Source: Solwaraspora sp. WMMD1047
GTDB taxonomy: Bacteria; Actinomycetota; Actinomycetes; Mycobacteriales; Micromonosporaceae
Direction of reading: 5' to 3'
Length of the DNA: 64,000 nucleotides
NCBI RefSeq assembly: GCF_029626155.1
Contig: NZ_JARUBL010000001.1
Coordinates: 7,034,501 to 7,098,500, forward strand
Positions 12,119-20,738 of the stretch are shown piece by piece (position 1 is the stretch's first letter; each line of letters opens with the position of its first letter). The notes beneath the pieces are model-generated. The model saw nothing but the letters and a program-made list of their open reading frames with translations, was not told the DNA's origin and searched no databases. The translations under genes and the position numbers were made by a program.

Positions 12119-12182
12119 GCGGGCGGGCGCTTCGCCGCCTCCAGCCGGTGGTTCGGCCGGAGGACGGCTCGCGCCCGCCCGC
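12119..12182 (-). terminator. Intra-operon hairpin between substrate-binding and permease genes
   Basis: GCGGGCGGGCGC (12119-12130) and GCGCCCGCCCGC (12171-12182) are perfectly complementary, with a second pairing possible inside. Read on the minus strand it follows the binding-protein gene directly and is followed by no clear U-run. It probably reduces read-through so that the binding protein is made in excess over the membrane subunits, a common arrangement. Confidence 0.7.
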
Positions 12183-12199
12183 GGTCCCTTTTCTCTATG

Positions 12200-13864
12200 T
12201 CAGGACTTGAACTCGGCGGTGGCGTACCGCTCATCAGTGAGCGGGCTTGGCTTGACGCCGGTCACGTCCTTTCCGAAGACGATGGCCGGAGGGGAGTGCG
12301 AGATCGGCACACCGGGGAGGAACTTCATGATCTCCTCGTTGAGGCCCTTGTAGAGCTCGTAGCGGGCCTGCAGGTCCGGCGTGGTGTCGGCCGCCTTGAA
12401 CTGCTCGAACAGCGCGGGGTTGTTGAAGCCCCACTCGTCCTTCTGGCGGTCGAAGAAGGTGCCGATGAAGTTGTAGCCGTCGCCGTAGTCACCGGTCCAG
12501 CCGAGGAAGTGCAGGTCGTGCGCGTTGCCGGAGGTGGTGGCGTTGAGGTAGTCCGGGCTCCACTTCAGCGGGATCGCCTCGACCTTGATGCCGGCCGCCT
12601 GCAGGTCCGCCGAGACCAGCTCGAAGAGGTCCTTCGGGTTGGGCATGTACGGCCGGGTGACCTCGGTCGGGTAGTGGAACCGCAGGGTCAGGTCCGACGC
12701 GCCGGCCTCGGCCAGCAGCTGCTTGGCCTTCTCGACGTCGTAGTCGTACTTGACGACCTGGTCGCTCCAGCCCTCGACGGTGGAGGGGAAGAACTGGGTG
12801 GCGACCTCGGCGCCCGGGGGCAGCTTCGAGTCGACGAGCGCCTGCCGGTTGAGGGCGTGCGCGATGGCCTGCCGGACCTTGATGTCGGCCAGCTTCGGGT
12901 TCCCCTTCTGGTTGATCGCCAGGTAGAGGATGTTGAAGGCCGGGCGGGTCAGGACGTTGAAGCCCTCGCCCTTGAGCGGCTCGACGTCGGCCGGGCCGAC
13001 CAGGTCGTAGCCCTGGATGTCACCGGAGCGCAGCGCCTGCTTGCGGGCGTTCTCGTCCGAGATGGTCTTGAAGATCAGGGTCTTCAGCTTTGCCTTGTCA
13101 CCGGCGTAGTCCTCGTTGCGCTCCAGGGTCAGCGTCTTGTTCGCGATGTCCCAGGACTTGAACTTGAACGGGCCGGTGCCGGTCGGGTGCGCGGTGGCGT
13201 ACTCCGGGTAGGAGATGTCGTCCGCGCTGCCGCCCACGTTGCTGGCGTCGTACTGCTCCAGGGCCTTCGGGCTGTGGATGCTGAACGACGGCAGCATCAG
13301 CGCGGCCGGGATCTTGCTGGAGACGCGGGTGAAGGCCAGGTCGACGGTGCTGGCGTCCTTGGCGGTGCAGGACTTGAAGAGGCTCTCGCCGAGGTCTTCC
13401 CGCTCGTTGGCCGCGAAGCCGCCCATCACGTCCTGCCAGTAGGCGGTGACGTCGGCGCTCTGCATCAGACCCTTGGCGTTGTACCAGCGGTTGAAGTTGG
13501 TGCAGACCGCTTCGGCGTTGAACTCCTCGCCGTCGTGGAACTTCACGCCGGTACGCAGCTTGAAGGTCCAGACGGTGCCGGTGGCGTCGGGGGTCCAGCT
13601 CTCGGCGAGTCCGGGCGAGATGGCGGTGCCGCCCTCCTCGGGGCGGACCAGCGTCTCGAAGACCTGCCGGGCGACGCGAAGTGACTCTCCGTCGCTGGCG
13701 AAGCTGGGGTCGAGGACCTTGGGGTCGCCGGCTACGCCGAAGACCAGGGTGTCCTGGGCACTCTCGCCGGAACTGTCGCCACGGTCGCTTTCGGCACAGC
13801 CGGCGACCGCGAGCGCCGCGACCGCTACGGCCGCGATGGCGACCTTCGGCCTGGATGCACGCAT
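12200..13864 (-). CDS. Peptide ABC transporter substrate-binding lipoprotein (SBP_bac_5)
   Basis: 554 residues. Signal peptide with lipobox (AVAVAALAVAGC, Cys about 22), then the SBP family 5 fold: LVFGVAGDPKVLDPSFASDG, the signature region VWTFKLRTGVKFHDGEEFNAE, and YLAINQKGNPKLADIKVRQA. This is the extracellular peptide or small-ligand receptor of the downstream ABC system and the first gene of the five-gene operon. The 256-base interval before it (13865-14120) holds its promoter region; I see no convincing operator there. Confidence 0.95.
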   Translation of the reverse strand: MRASRPKVAIAAVAVAALAVAGCAESDRGDSSGESAQDTLVFGVAGDPKVLDPSFASDGESLRVARQVFETLVRPEEGGTAISPGLAESWTPDATGTVWTFKLRTGVKFHDGEEFNAEAVCTNFNRWYNAKGLMQSADVTAYWQDVMGGFAANEREDLGESLFKSCTAKDASTVDLAFTRVSSKIPAALMLPSFSIHSPKALEQYDASNVGGSADDISYPEYATAHPTGTGPFKFKSWDIANKTLTLERNEDYAGDKAKLKTLIFKTISDENARKQALRSGDIQGYDLVGPADVEPLKGEGFNVLTRPAFNILYLAINQKGNPKLADIKVRQAIAHALNRQALVDSKLPPGAEVATQFFPSTVEGWSDQVVKYDYDVEKAKQLLAEAGASDLTLRFHYPTEVTRPYMPNPKDLFELVSADLQAAGIKVEAIPLKWSPDYLNATTSGNAHDLHFLGWTGDYGDGYNFIGTFFDRQKDEWGFNNPALFEQFKAADTTPDLQARYELYKGLNEEIMKFLPGVPISHSPPAIVFGKDVTGVKPSPLTDERYATAEFKS

Positions 13865-14120
13865 GGTGCTTCACCTCGTCCTGTGGGTACGGACAATGCG
13901 GTGACAGGGGGCCACCGATGGCGAGACCTTAGCCCCCGTTCGGACCGACCGGAAACTGGCCGGGAAGCTCTTGGTACCGGATCGTGTCCTTACTGAAAGA
14001 CTCCGTGGCCAACGCGGGTGGCCAACGGCGCATCGAAGTAGTTTCGTCCCTTTTGATCGATACCATTCTGTTACATGGTTCGACCCGCCCGACGGCGCCC
14101 TGTCATACCCGCGGCGGGCT

Positions 14121-14714
14121 TCAGATCGCCCGTCGGCCCTCGAAGGCGCGACCGAGAGTTATCTCGTCGGCGTACTCCAGGTCGCCGCCGACCGGCAGGC
14201 CGCTGGCGAGCCGGGTCACGCTGAACCCCATCGGCTTGACGATCAGGGCCAGGTAGGTCGCCGTCGCCTCGCCCTCGGTGTTCGGGTCGGTGGCCAGGAT
14301 CAGCTCCTTGACCGTGCCGGCGCTCAGCCGGGTCATCAGCTCCCGGATCCGCAGGTTGTCCGGGCCGATCCCCTCCAGCGGATTTATCGCCCCGCCGAGC
14401 ACGTGGTAGCGGCCCCGGAACTCGCCGGTCCGCTCGATGGCCACCACGTCCTTGGGCTCCTCCACCACGCAGAGCACCTCGTCGGTGCGGCGCGGATCCC
14501 GGCAGATCCGGCACTGCTCCGACTCGGCCACGTTGTAGCAGGTGGTGCAGAACCGGACCAGCTCCTTGACCCGGCGCAGCGCGGTCGCCAGCCGGGTGAC
14601 GTCGGCCGGGTCGGCCGAGAGCACATGGAAGGCGATCCGCTGGGCGCTCTTCGGACCCACCCCGGGCAGCCGACCCAGCTCGTCGATCAGGTCCTGGATC
14701 GCACCCTCGTACAT
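14121..14714 (-). CDS. recR: Recombination protein RecR
   Basis: 197 residues, full length. HhH region [17 protein letters not shown] (about 15-31), four-cysteine zinc finger [16 protein letters not shown] (about 56-71), Toprim domain ([19 protein letters not shown]) and conserved [19 protein letters not shown] Walker-B-like segment. With RecF and RecO it loads RecA on gapped DNA. Start ATG 14714, 10 bases after ebfC. Confidence 0.98.
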   Translation of the reverse strand: MYEGAIQDLIDELGRLPGVGPKSAQRIAFHVLSADPADVTRLATALRRVKELVRFCTTCYNVAESEQCRICRDPRRTDEVLCVVEEPKDVVAIERTGEFRGRYHVLGGAINPLEGIGPDNLRIRELMTRLSAGTVKELILATDPNTEGEATATYLALIVKPMGFSVTRLASGLPVGGDLEYADEITLGRAFEGRRAI

Positions 14715-14724
14715 CTGGGGTTGC

Positions 14725-15057
14725 TCAGAAACCGGGCAGGCCGAGGCCGCCCATGCCGCCGGTGACCGGACCCATCTTCTCCTCGGTCAGCTTGCGGACC
14801 GCGTCGTTGGCGTTGTGCACGGCCGCCAGGACGAGGTCTTCGAGGGTCTCCACGTCCTCCGGGTCGACCGCCTTCGGGTCGATCTTGACGGCCTTGACCT
14901 CACCGGCACCCGAGATCGTCACGGTGACCAGCCCGCCGCCGGCGGTGCCGGTCAGCTCGGCCTCGGCCAGCTCCGCCTGCGCGGAGGCGATCTGCTGCTG
15001 CATCTTCTGGGCCTGCTTCATCATCTGCTGCAGGTTGGGCTGTCCACCCGGGCGCAC
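14725..15057 (-). CDS. YbaB/EbfC-family nucleoid-associated protein
   Basis: 110 residues: N-terminal helix [20 protein letters not shown], central strands ([20 protein letters not shown]) and a C-terminal helix with a Gly/Met-rich tail. Binds DNA as a dimer. In most bacteria it sits in dnaX-ebfC-recR; here dnaX is not upstream, and the neighbouring DNA on that side looks acquired. Confidence 0.95.
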   Translation of the reverse strand: MRPGGQPNLQQMMKQAQKMQQQIASAQAELAEAELTGTAGGGLVTVTISGAGEVKAVKIDPKAVDPEDVETLEDLVLAAVHNANDAVRKLTEEKMGPVTGGMGGLGLPGF

Positions 15058-15201
15058 GGCGTCTCCTCGGTCGATCCAACTGTCGACCCCAGCCTAGTCG
15101 GACCGGTCGCGGCGCAGGTCGCCAGACATCCTGCCGGCCAACTGCCGGTCAATCTCCTGGAACCGGTCCGGCCGGCGGACATACCGTCCCGGTAGCCGAC
15201 G

Positions 15202-15232
15202 CCCGAATGGAGTTGCGGGGGCTCCATTCGGG
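15202..15232. promoter_or_regulatory. Perfect inverted repeat in the ebfC upstream interval
   Basis: CCCGAATGGAG (15202-15212) and CTCCATTCGGG (15222-15232) with a 9-base loop. It lies between two divergent genes, so it is unlikely to be an ordinary terminator unless it marks the relic end of a lost upstream gene; it could be an operator or 5'-UTR hairpin. Confidence 0.4.
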
Positions 15233-15296
15233 TCGAGCGCGGGACAGGACCGACATCCCGTTCAGACCACCTCCGGCCGGTCGAGATTGGATCGCC

Positions 15297-15755
15297 ATGA
15301 CCGACATCATCGTTCGCCCCGCGAGGGACCTGCGCCGGGAAGTACCGACCGACACCTCCCCGAACAGGATCGAAGATCTTGAGGAGGTCCGGCGCTACCT
15401 CGACGCGATCGACTTCAGCGCCCTGAAGGAACGCCTCACCCGCGGCCGCGACATGCTGGGCAACGACTGGAGTGCCGCACAGGCCGACTACTTCGAGCGA
15501 CTCTACAAGAACTGGCTGTATCTACAGCGCCGCTACGAGGGTGAGCTGCTGCCACCGCACATCGACGTCGAAGAGTTCTGGCACGGGCACATCGTCGACA
15601 CCCGCGCGTACTTCGCGCACTGCGATCGGATCTTCGGGTACTACCTCCACCACGATCTCCACCACGATCGGGAGAACCACTCGGCCGGGTGGCAGCAGAC
15701 CCAGCGCAGGTACCACACCGAGTTCGGCGAGTACATCTACGACTTCGGAAGGTAG
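15297..15755 (+). CDS. Glycine-rich-domain-containing-protein-like (DUF1399-type) protein
   Basis: 152 residues from ATG 15297. The centre carries HIDVEEFWHGHIVDTRAYF followed by AHCDRIFGYYLHHD, matching the signature WH.HI.DT..Y..DC...FG of the family first described in plant glycine-rich-domain proteins. Several histidines (HHDLHHDRENH) could bind metal. The biochemical role is unknown. No clear co-transcribed partner; the next gene downstream is broken. Confidence 0.65.
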   Translation: MTDIIVRPARDLRREVPTDTSPNRIEDLEEVRRYLDAIDFSALKERLTRGRDMLGNDWSAAQADYFERLYKNWLYLQRRYEGELLPPHIDVEEFWHGHIVDTRAYFAHCDRIFGYYLHHDLHHDRENHSAGWQQTQRRYHTEFGEYIYDFGR

Positions 15756-15853
15756 CGCCGACACCCGCGTGGCTCGACAAACCGGAACCGCATCCAGTAG
15801 AACATCGACTGAGACAACCTCCCAGCGGCGTCCACGACCGTCGACGGGAGCCG

Positions 15854-16280
15854 ATGAGTCGCGAATCGGTGGGGATGCCCCGTTTTCGGTCAGTTGGTGG
15901 CGGCGTACCGGCGACGGCTCGGCCTGACCCAGGAGGACCTGGCCGCGGCCACGGGCCTCAGCGTACGCAGCATCCGGGACGTGGAGAGCGGCCGAGTGGT
16001 CCGCCCCCGCCCGTCCACCGTCCGGCTGCTGGCGGACGCGTTCGAGCTCTCCGCCGCTGACCGGGACCGCTTCATCGGCGCCGCCGACCCGGACGGCCCC
16101 GGACCACGCGCCGAACGCCCGCAGCAGCTACCCCTGGCGGTGCCGGAGTTCGTCGGCCGCCGGGACGAGCTAGCCGTCCTCGACGCCGGCCTCGCCGAGG
16201 GCTCGGCCGGCGCGAAGAACGTGATCATTTTCGCGGTGTCCGGCATGGCCGGCATCGGCAAGCCCGATACCGGAATGTGA
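15854..16280 (+). pseudogene. XRE-type NB-ARC/AfsR-like regulator, frameshifted and truncated
   Basis: After an N-terminal start frame (ATG 15854 or 15875: MPRF...) the reading shifts at a T4 run (15883-15886). Deleting one T fuses MPRF to GQLVAAYRRRLGLTQEDLAA, the normal start of this regulator class. The HTH (LSVRSIRDVESGRVVRPRPS) and linker follow, then VPEFVGRRDELAVLDAGLAE and VSGMAGIGK, the first half of the NB-ARC Walker A. The frame then runs into unrelated sequence (PDTGM, stop), losing ATPase and TPR parts. So it is broken at both ends: a one-base shift and a truncation at about 16262. Confidence 0.8.
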
Positions 16281-16290
16281 CACACAAACC

Positions 16291-16437
16291 TTGTCGCTTA
16301 GTTCACTGTTTGCGCGGGTGTCGGCTGCGGATGGCCGGCCGGTGCTGCCGGGGGTTGTCGATCCGGTTCCTGTCGCTGGCGTGGGATTCGTCGTGCCGGC
16401 TGCGCCGTCTGCCTCCGCTGAGGAGGTGGACCGGTGA
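16291..16437 (+). CDS. Small hypothetical protein or truncated gene end (48 aa)
   Basis: A frame from TTG 16291 to TGA 16435-16437 encodes a Val/Pro/Ala-rich peptide (VLPGVVDPVPVAGVGFVVP). Its stop overlaps the GTG start of the next gene by 3 bases, and it contains that gene's AGGAGG ribosome site, suggesting translational coupling. The weak TTG start and the adjacent junction make it likely that this is only the 3' end of a deleted gene. Confidence 0.35.
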   Translation: MSLSSLFARVSAADGRPVLPGVVDPVPVAGVGFVVPAAPSASAEEVDR

Positions 16438-16811
16438 GCTGGTCGGCGCCTTCAGAAGGCCAATCTACTCGGGCGGGCGGCAACATCGACGTCGAGCCGG
16501 GTCATCCCGGTTGGTGTGACCGTTCCCGGTGTACTGCCGACCCCGCGAGCCAGGCCGACGGGTACCGGCCGGGTGTCGGCGGCGAGCACCGGTCGGCGCC
16601 GATTGGTCTGGACCTGACCACTGTAATCGCCCTCGCGCCGAGGGTCGGCGAGGCGTATTTGACGCAGGCTGTAGCCCCGTGGCCGTGCGAGACCTACCTA
16701 CACGTCCAACACGCCGGCCACGAGATCGCGATGAGGGCGCGAGACGCGTCGCGGTTGTTGTCCGCGCTCCAGCTGCTCAGGACCGAAGCCGAGGGCGGGT
16801 GGTCGCGGTGA
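16434..16811 (+). CDS. Element-associated hypothetical protein with PGWCD..CTAD motif
   Basis: 125 residues from GTG 16434 with AGGAGG at 16421-16426. Contains HPGWCDRSRCTAD near residue 25 and a C-terminal segment (HEIAMRARDASRLLSALQLL). The same HxPWCDxxxCTAD pattern occurs in the protein at 58789-59106, so they belong to one actinomycete family of unknown function, often next to mobile-element genes. Overlaps the DUF2637 start by 4 bases. Confidence 0.6.
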   Translation: MSWSAPSEGQSTRAGGNIDVEPGHPGWCDRSRCTADPASQADGYRPGVGGEHRSAPIGLDLTTVIALAPRVGEAYLTQAVAPWPCETYLHVQHAGHEIAMRARDASRLLSALQLLRTEAEGGWSR

Positions 16812-17668
16812 GGAGCCGCACGGATCGGATCTTGACGGCGGTGACGGCGGTGTTCGTCGCGGGGTTGGCAGTCGTGGCCGGGGCGATCTCGTTCGCCCAC
16901 ATGACCGAGCTGGCGAACACGTACGGGCAGACGGGTTGGAAGGCTTACGCCTTCCCGATCAGTGTGGACGGGCTGGAGATCGTGGCCAGCCTGTACCTGG
17001 TGGTACAGCGCCGCGCGGGACGTCCAACGGGCTGGACACCGTGGGTGGCGCTGGTCATCGGCACGGCGGCCAGCCTGGCGGCGAACATCGCGGTAGGCGG
17101 ACACGACCCGATCGGCAAGGCGTTGGCCGGGTGGCCGGCGCTGTCGATGCTCGTCGCGGTCAAGCTGCTGTTCGGCATGATCGACCACAGCCAAGATGAT
17201 CAACCGGCCGTCCCGGACGATCAGCGGCCGTCTGCTGATCGTCCGGCCGTCCCAGGGACGGTCCCGCAGACCGGCCCGGACAGCCGACCGTCGTCCGGGC
17301 CGGCACCGGACGGGCGGACCGGTATCCCCGGCCCGTCCGAGACCGGCGGGACGGGCCGGGCCATCGGGCTCACCTCCGGACGGTCGGGCGGCCGAGCCTC
17401 CACACCGCTGTCGGTGGGCCAACGCACCGTGGCGCACTTGCTGCCAGCCGCGCGGACCGCTTCTGCGGCGTTGGCTGCCACGGGACGCTCCCTGTCGCGA
17501 GACAGGCTGGCCGACGCGATGCGCAACGACGGGCACGGCGTATCCAACGAACGCGCCTCACTCCTACTCAAAATCCTCCAGGCAGAGCAAGACGTTGCCA
17601 CGATCAGCGCGGGGTTTGCCCCGCCGCGCCCGGAAGATCTGACCCTGCTATCGGAGGAGGTGGCGTAG
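16808..17668 (+). CDS. DUF2637 membrane protein (SpdB-like)
   Basis: 286 residues from GTG 16808. Four predicted membrane helices: AVTAVFVAGLAVVAGAISFA, AYAFPISVDGLEIVASLYLV, WVALVIGTAASLAANIAVGG and LAGWPALSMLVAVKLLFGMI. This is the DUF2637 pattern of conjugative plasmids and AICEs, where such proteins assist intramycelial plasmid spread. A long Asp/Pro/Gly-rich linker leads to a C-terminal helical DNA-binding-like region (ATGRSLSRDRLADAMRNDG). The relation to transfer is inferred from family context only. Confidence 0.75.
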   Translation: MRSRTDRILTAVTAVFVAGLAVVAGAISFAHMTELANTYGQTGWKAYAFPISVDGLEIVASLYLVVQRRAGRPTGWTPWVALVIGTAASLAANIAVGGHDPIGKALAGWPALSMLVAVKLLFGMIDHSQDDQPAVPDDQRPSADRPAVPGTVPQTGPDSRPSSGPAPDGRTGIPGPSETGGTGRAIGLTSGRSGGRASTPLSVGQRTVAHLLPAARTASAALAATGRSLSRDRLADAMRNDGHGVSNERASLLLKILQAEQDVATISAGFAPPRPEDLTLLSEEVA

Positions 17669-17685
17669 CTCTCCGACCGTGTGTC

Positions 17686-17713
17686 GCAAGTTCGAAACTT
17701 TCCGGAAGCGCCA
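17686..17713 (+). other. tRNA 3'-end-like sequence, candidate attachment-site relic
   Basis: GCAAG-TTCGAAA-CTTTC forms a T-arm (one mismatch) with the canonical 7-base TTCGAAA loop. It is followed by a 7-base acceptor strand, a discriminator G and CCA at 17711-17713. No matching anticodon or D-arm lies upstream, so this is not a tRNA gene. AICEs integrate into tRNA 3' ends and leave such a copy as attR. Confidence 0.4.
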
Positions 17714-17961
17714 GCGCGGGGACCTGACCAGCAGCAACGTAGCCGGAGCGCTAATGTCTGTCGATGCAAGAGTTGAACCGTCCCCCGGAAACCTCTCGGT
17801 AACGCCTGCCAGGTCGCCTCCGAGATGACCAGCGGCGATGTGCGGGCCTTCGCCGACCGCAGCTATCAGGCGGCAAGGCGGCGTGCGAACGCCGTTGCAG
17901 TGGCCTTGGCATGTCGAGACTGTCGTGCCGGCAGGAGGTGGTAAACCGGACGCACGCGGGT

Positions 17962-18777
17962 TCAGGGTGCAGCACCCTCGGGTTGGACCTGCTCGCTGAT
18001 TCCTGGTTCCGACCTCCCGACCTTGCTGTTTCTCAATGGCGCTGACCGATCGAGACGTGGGCACACGCTGCAGTGTCCGGTATCGCAACCGGCTGGATCG
18101 GTGTGCGTCCGGTAGAGCAGGCAGCAGGTCCCGTTGACCATTGACGTGGTACCGGAATGGAGACGAGGACGGGTTCGCAACGGCACGCGTGCTGCGAGAT
18201 GGTCGGTCAGCCGGGCGGCTGCGGCCCAGGCGTCGGTGGGTTCGCGGCCGGTGGCCAGGGCACGGTGGTGGATCTGGTCGGCGACGTGTCCCCACATTCC
18301 GGGCAGCCCGTACCGGGTGAAGGTCGCGATCTGCGTGAAGATTGGGTCGAGGAACACGATGAGGCCGGCCGCCGCGGCGGCGAGCACATCGTCGCTGGTG
18401 GTCAGTCCAGCGTCACCGGAGCAGCGCGTCCGGGCTCCGACAATGGCGACGGCGTCGAACCATCGACCGTCGGGATGGACTCGGGCGTATACGGGTCCGC
18501 CGTCGAAAGCCCACACGGCATGTAGGCCGATGGCTGCGGCGGCGAGCGGTCCGGCGACCGCGTGGGCGAGATACAGACCGTGGAAGGCGCCTGCGACACC
18601 CCGGTCGCCGTTCGCATCGGCAGCGAGCATCGCTGCCACCGACTGCCGTGCTGGCTCCGGCCGGGCGAGCGCGCCCACGTCCACCCACTCCCGGCCGTCG
18701 TCAGGCAGCTCGCTGGTGATGTGCAGATCGCCGCACCAGGTGGTGACGGTGGTCAACACGTCGTCGAGCGGGATCAC
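17962..18777 (-). CDS. FhuF-like (2Fe-2S) ferric-siderophore/metal-complex reductase
   Basis: 271 residues. The C-terminal region carries GTCCLLYRTHTDPAGC and HCSVC: adjacent Cys218-Cys219, then Cys236-x2-Cys239, resembling the FhuF CC..CxxC 2Fe-2S signature, with an extra Cys231. Spacing between the pairs is longer than in E. coli FhuF. Such proteins release metal from imported chelates by reduction at the inner membrane. It is the last gene of the riboswitch-controlled importer operon, 18 bases after the binding-protein gene, so its substrate is probably the ligand of that importer. The extra 32 residues after the cluster are unusual. Confidence 0.75.
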   Translation of the reverse strand: MIPLDDVLTTVTTWCGDLHITSELPDDGREWVDVGALARPEPARQSVAAMLAADANGDRGVAGAFHGLYLAHAVAGPLAAAAIGLHAVWAFDGGPVYARVHPDGRWFDAVAIVGARTRCSGDAGLTTSDDVLAAAAAGLIVFLDPIFTQIATFTRYGLPGMWGHVADQIHHRALATGREPTDAWAAAARLTDHLAARVPLRTRPRLHSGTTSMVNGTCCLLYRTHTDPAGCDTGHCSVCPRLDRSAPLRNSKVGRSEPGISEQVQPEGAAP

Positions 18778-18795
18778 CGTGCTGCGCCCGGGTCG

Positions 18796-19833
18796 TCAGA
18801 AGCGGTCCGGGTGCAGGGCCCTGGCGATCTGTGCGGCGGTGTCGGCGTTGCGGATGCCGCTGAACAGGCCGGGGAACGGTACGACGATGAATCGCTTGTC
18901 GCGGACGGCGGTCACGTCGGCGAGGGCGGGCGCGGCGGTGTATTTGTCGACCTCCTTCTGACCGTCGGCGACGGTCATGTCCTTGCCGCAACAGGGGGCC
19001 AGGACGATCACGTCGGGATCGCGGCGGACGAAGTCCTCCACGGAGACGCTGGCCTGCCGGGTTGCGATGTCGGCATAGGCGTTGGTGCCGCCGGCGATCT
19101 CGATGATTTCCTGTGTGATGCCGCTACCACCCTGCACGCTGATGGTGCCGTCGTCGCGCAGGGTGCCGACCGCGACGGTGACGGAGGTGTCGGCACCGCG
19201 AACCCGGGTGCGGGTGTCGTCGACGACCGCTTTCATGCGAGCAATGATGTCGGCTGCGCGGTCGGGCGCGCCGAGCAGTACGCCGACCTGGGTGATGTCG
19301 GTGTAGGTGGTCTCGAATGTGGCTTTCTTGAGTTGCAGCGGCTTGCCTTCGCCGGGTTCGGCGGCTGGGCACCATTCGCCGAAGACGTAGCTGTTGATGT
19401 TCTGCGCCGCGAGGTCGTTCTGGCTGCCGAGTACGTCGGGAGTGAAAGCGTCGTTGAACGCGCTGAGCACGAAGTCCGGTGTCAGCGAGTAGAGCCGTTC
19501 CTTGCTCGGGTAGTCGTCGTTGTAGGGCACTGTGGCCTGCGCGGCGGCATACTCGGGCAGAATCTGGTTGTCCAGGAACGCGGTGCCGACCAGGCGGTCG
19601 CCGGCGCCGAGGGCGTGTGCCAGCTCGATCGCAGGATGGAAGACCGCGAAGATGCGCTGCGGCGGGGCGTCGAGAGCGATGGTGCGCTGGCACGAGGTCA
19701 CGGTCACCGGGCCGGTGGAGGTCGGCGCGGCAGCGGAGGCGCCGGTGGCGGCCGAATCGGAGGTGCTGGTGCAGCCGGCAAGCGCGAGAAGGCTCACAAG
19801 GACGGCCGCGGTGCTGCGGCGGGGGTTGATCAT
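18796..19833 (-). CDS. ABC transporter substrate-binding lipoprotein, BtuF/FepB type
   Basis: 345 residues. Lipoprotein signal AAVLVSLLALAGC (Cys about 21), a Thr/Ser/Ala linker, then the two-lobed TroA-like fold of cobalamin/siderophore receptors: CQRTIALDAPPQRIFAVFHP, GTAFLDNQILPEYAAA, LTPDFVLSAFNDAF, GTNAYADI, DPDVIVLAPCC. The double Cys in that last strand is unusual. Position after a cobalamin riboswitch favours a corrinoid, cobalt complex or related chelate as ligand; sequence alone does not separate these. Confidence 0.88.
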   Translation of the reverse strand: MINPRRSTAAVLVSLLALAGCTSTSDSAATGASAAAPTSTGPVTVTSCQRTIALDAPPQRIFAVFHPAIELAHALGAGDRLVGTAFLDNQILPEYAAAQATVPYNDDYPSKERLYSLTPDFVLSAFNDAFTPDVLGSQNDLAAQNINSYVFGEWCPAAEPGEGKPLQLKKATFETTYTDITQVGVLLGAPDRAADIIARMKAVVDDTRTRVRGADTSVTVAVGTLRDDGTISVQGGSGITQEIIEIAGGTNAYADIATRQASVSVEDFVRRDPDVIVLAPCCGKDMTVADGQKEVDKYTAAPALADVTAVRDKRFIVVPFPGLFSGIRNADTAAQIARALHPDRF

Positions 19834-20738
19834 CGTGTCGGTTCCGATCGGTCGAGGATTTCGGGCAGGGCGGTAAAGGCCGTGGCCAGATGTTCGAGTG
19901 CGTCGATGTTGGCGGCACTCTCGACGGTGTCGCGTAATGGCAGGACGACGGTAGGCAGTGCGGTTGTCCGCCAGGCGGCAAGTTCCGGCCGGGCGTGCAG
20001 CAGCTCGAGTTTGCGGACGACATCAACGGGTCCGTAGTCGCTGACGAGCAGCACGTCCGGTGGTGCCGTGACGGCGAGCCGGCTCCACGGTTCCCAGCCG
20101 TAGGTGAAGGGTCGGTCGGCGGTGATCAGGGTTCCGCCGGCGCGGTGCAGCAGATCGTTGAGGACAGCGGCGCCTCCGGCGGTGAGCACGTCGCCGTCGC
20201 GGGGCATGTCGAGGACGAAGACGCGTAGCGGGCGTGCCCGTCCGGCCACCGCGTCGATGCGCTTTTGCCAGGCGGTGGCCACCGTGGCTGCGCGGTCGCC
20301 CGTGCCGAGGATGCCGCCGAGGGCGAGAAGGTCGTCGACGGTCGCCTGGATCGTGGCCGGCGTGACGACAGGTGCATCCTCCAGGGCGGCTTCGGTGAGC
20401 AGGAAGGTGCGTATGCCGTGCGCGGCGAGGGCGCCGCGGGGGCCGAGGGCGTCGTCGCCGAACGCTTCGTTGTCGCCGGCCACCACGAGATCAGGCGCGT
20501 ACGCGGTGAGGTCGGCGAGCGTTGGGAAACGGCGTGGCAGCAGCGGTATCCGCGCCCGTGCGTCGGCGGGAAGCTGTGACCAGCCGCCGTCGGTGTCGTT
20601 GGCGGCCACCACCCGATCAAGTGTGCCGAGGGTGTCGAGCAGGGAGAGCGGGCCGCTGTCGACGGTCACGACCCGTCGTGCCGGGCGGCGGTCGTCGCCG
20701 ACGAGGCCGGGCCGGTAGGTCAGGGGGTCACCGGTCAT
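19830..20738 (-). CDS. BtuF-like substrate-binding-fold protein without signal peptide
   Basis: 302 residues in the same TroA/BtuF fold: RRVVTVDSGPLSLLDTLGTL, YAPDLVVAGDNEAFGDDA, LALGGILGTGDRA, NDLLHRAGGTLI, PPDVLLVSDYGPV. It begins MTGDPLTYRPGLVGDDRRPA with no hydrophobic signal, lipobox or Tat motif, so as read it is cytoplasmic. No upstream in-frame alternative can add one because the start overlaps the ATPase gene. It overlaps the true lipoprotein gene by 4 bases. Possible roles: a cytoplasmic ligand carrier, or a receptor that lost its export signal. Confidence 0.8.
   Translation of the reverse strand: MTGDPLTYRPGLVGDDRRPARRVVTVDSGPLSLLDTLGTLDRVVAANDTDGGWSQLPADARARIPLLPRRFPTLADLTAYAPDLVVAGDNEAFGDDALGPRGALAAHGIRTFLLTEAALEDAPVVTPATIQATVDDLLALGGILGTGDRAATVATAWQKRIDAVAGRARPLRVFVLDMPRDGDVLTAGGAAVLNDLLHRAGGTLITADRPFTYGWEPWSRLAVTAPPDVLLVSDYGPVDVVRKLELLHARPELAAWRTTALPTVVLPLRDTVESAANIDALEHLATAFTALPEILDRSEPTR

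Larger units (their letters stand above)
16262..17713 (+). mobile_element. Remnant of an actinomycete integrative/conjugative element
   Basis: The block begins exactly where the NB-ARC regulator is cut and ends with a tRNA-3'-end-like sequence. It holds a small frame, a PGWCD-type protein and a DUF2637 membrane protein, a set typical of AICEs. No integrase, replication initiator or FtsK-like TraB is present, so the element is decayed and not mobile on its own. Confidence 0.55.

Noticed and set aside
17680..17713. A complete tRNA gene
   Set aside because: Only a T-arm, one acceptor strand and CCA can be drawn; no anticodon arm, D-arm or 5' acceptor strand lies upstream.
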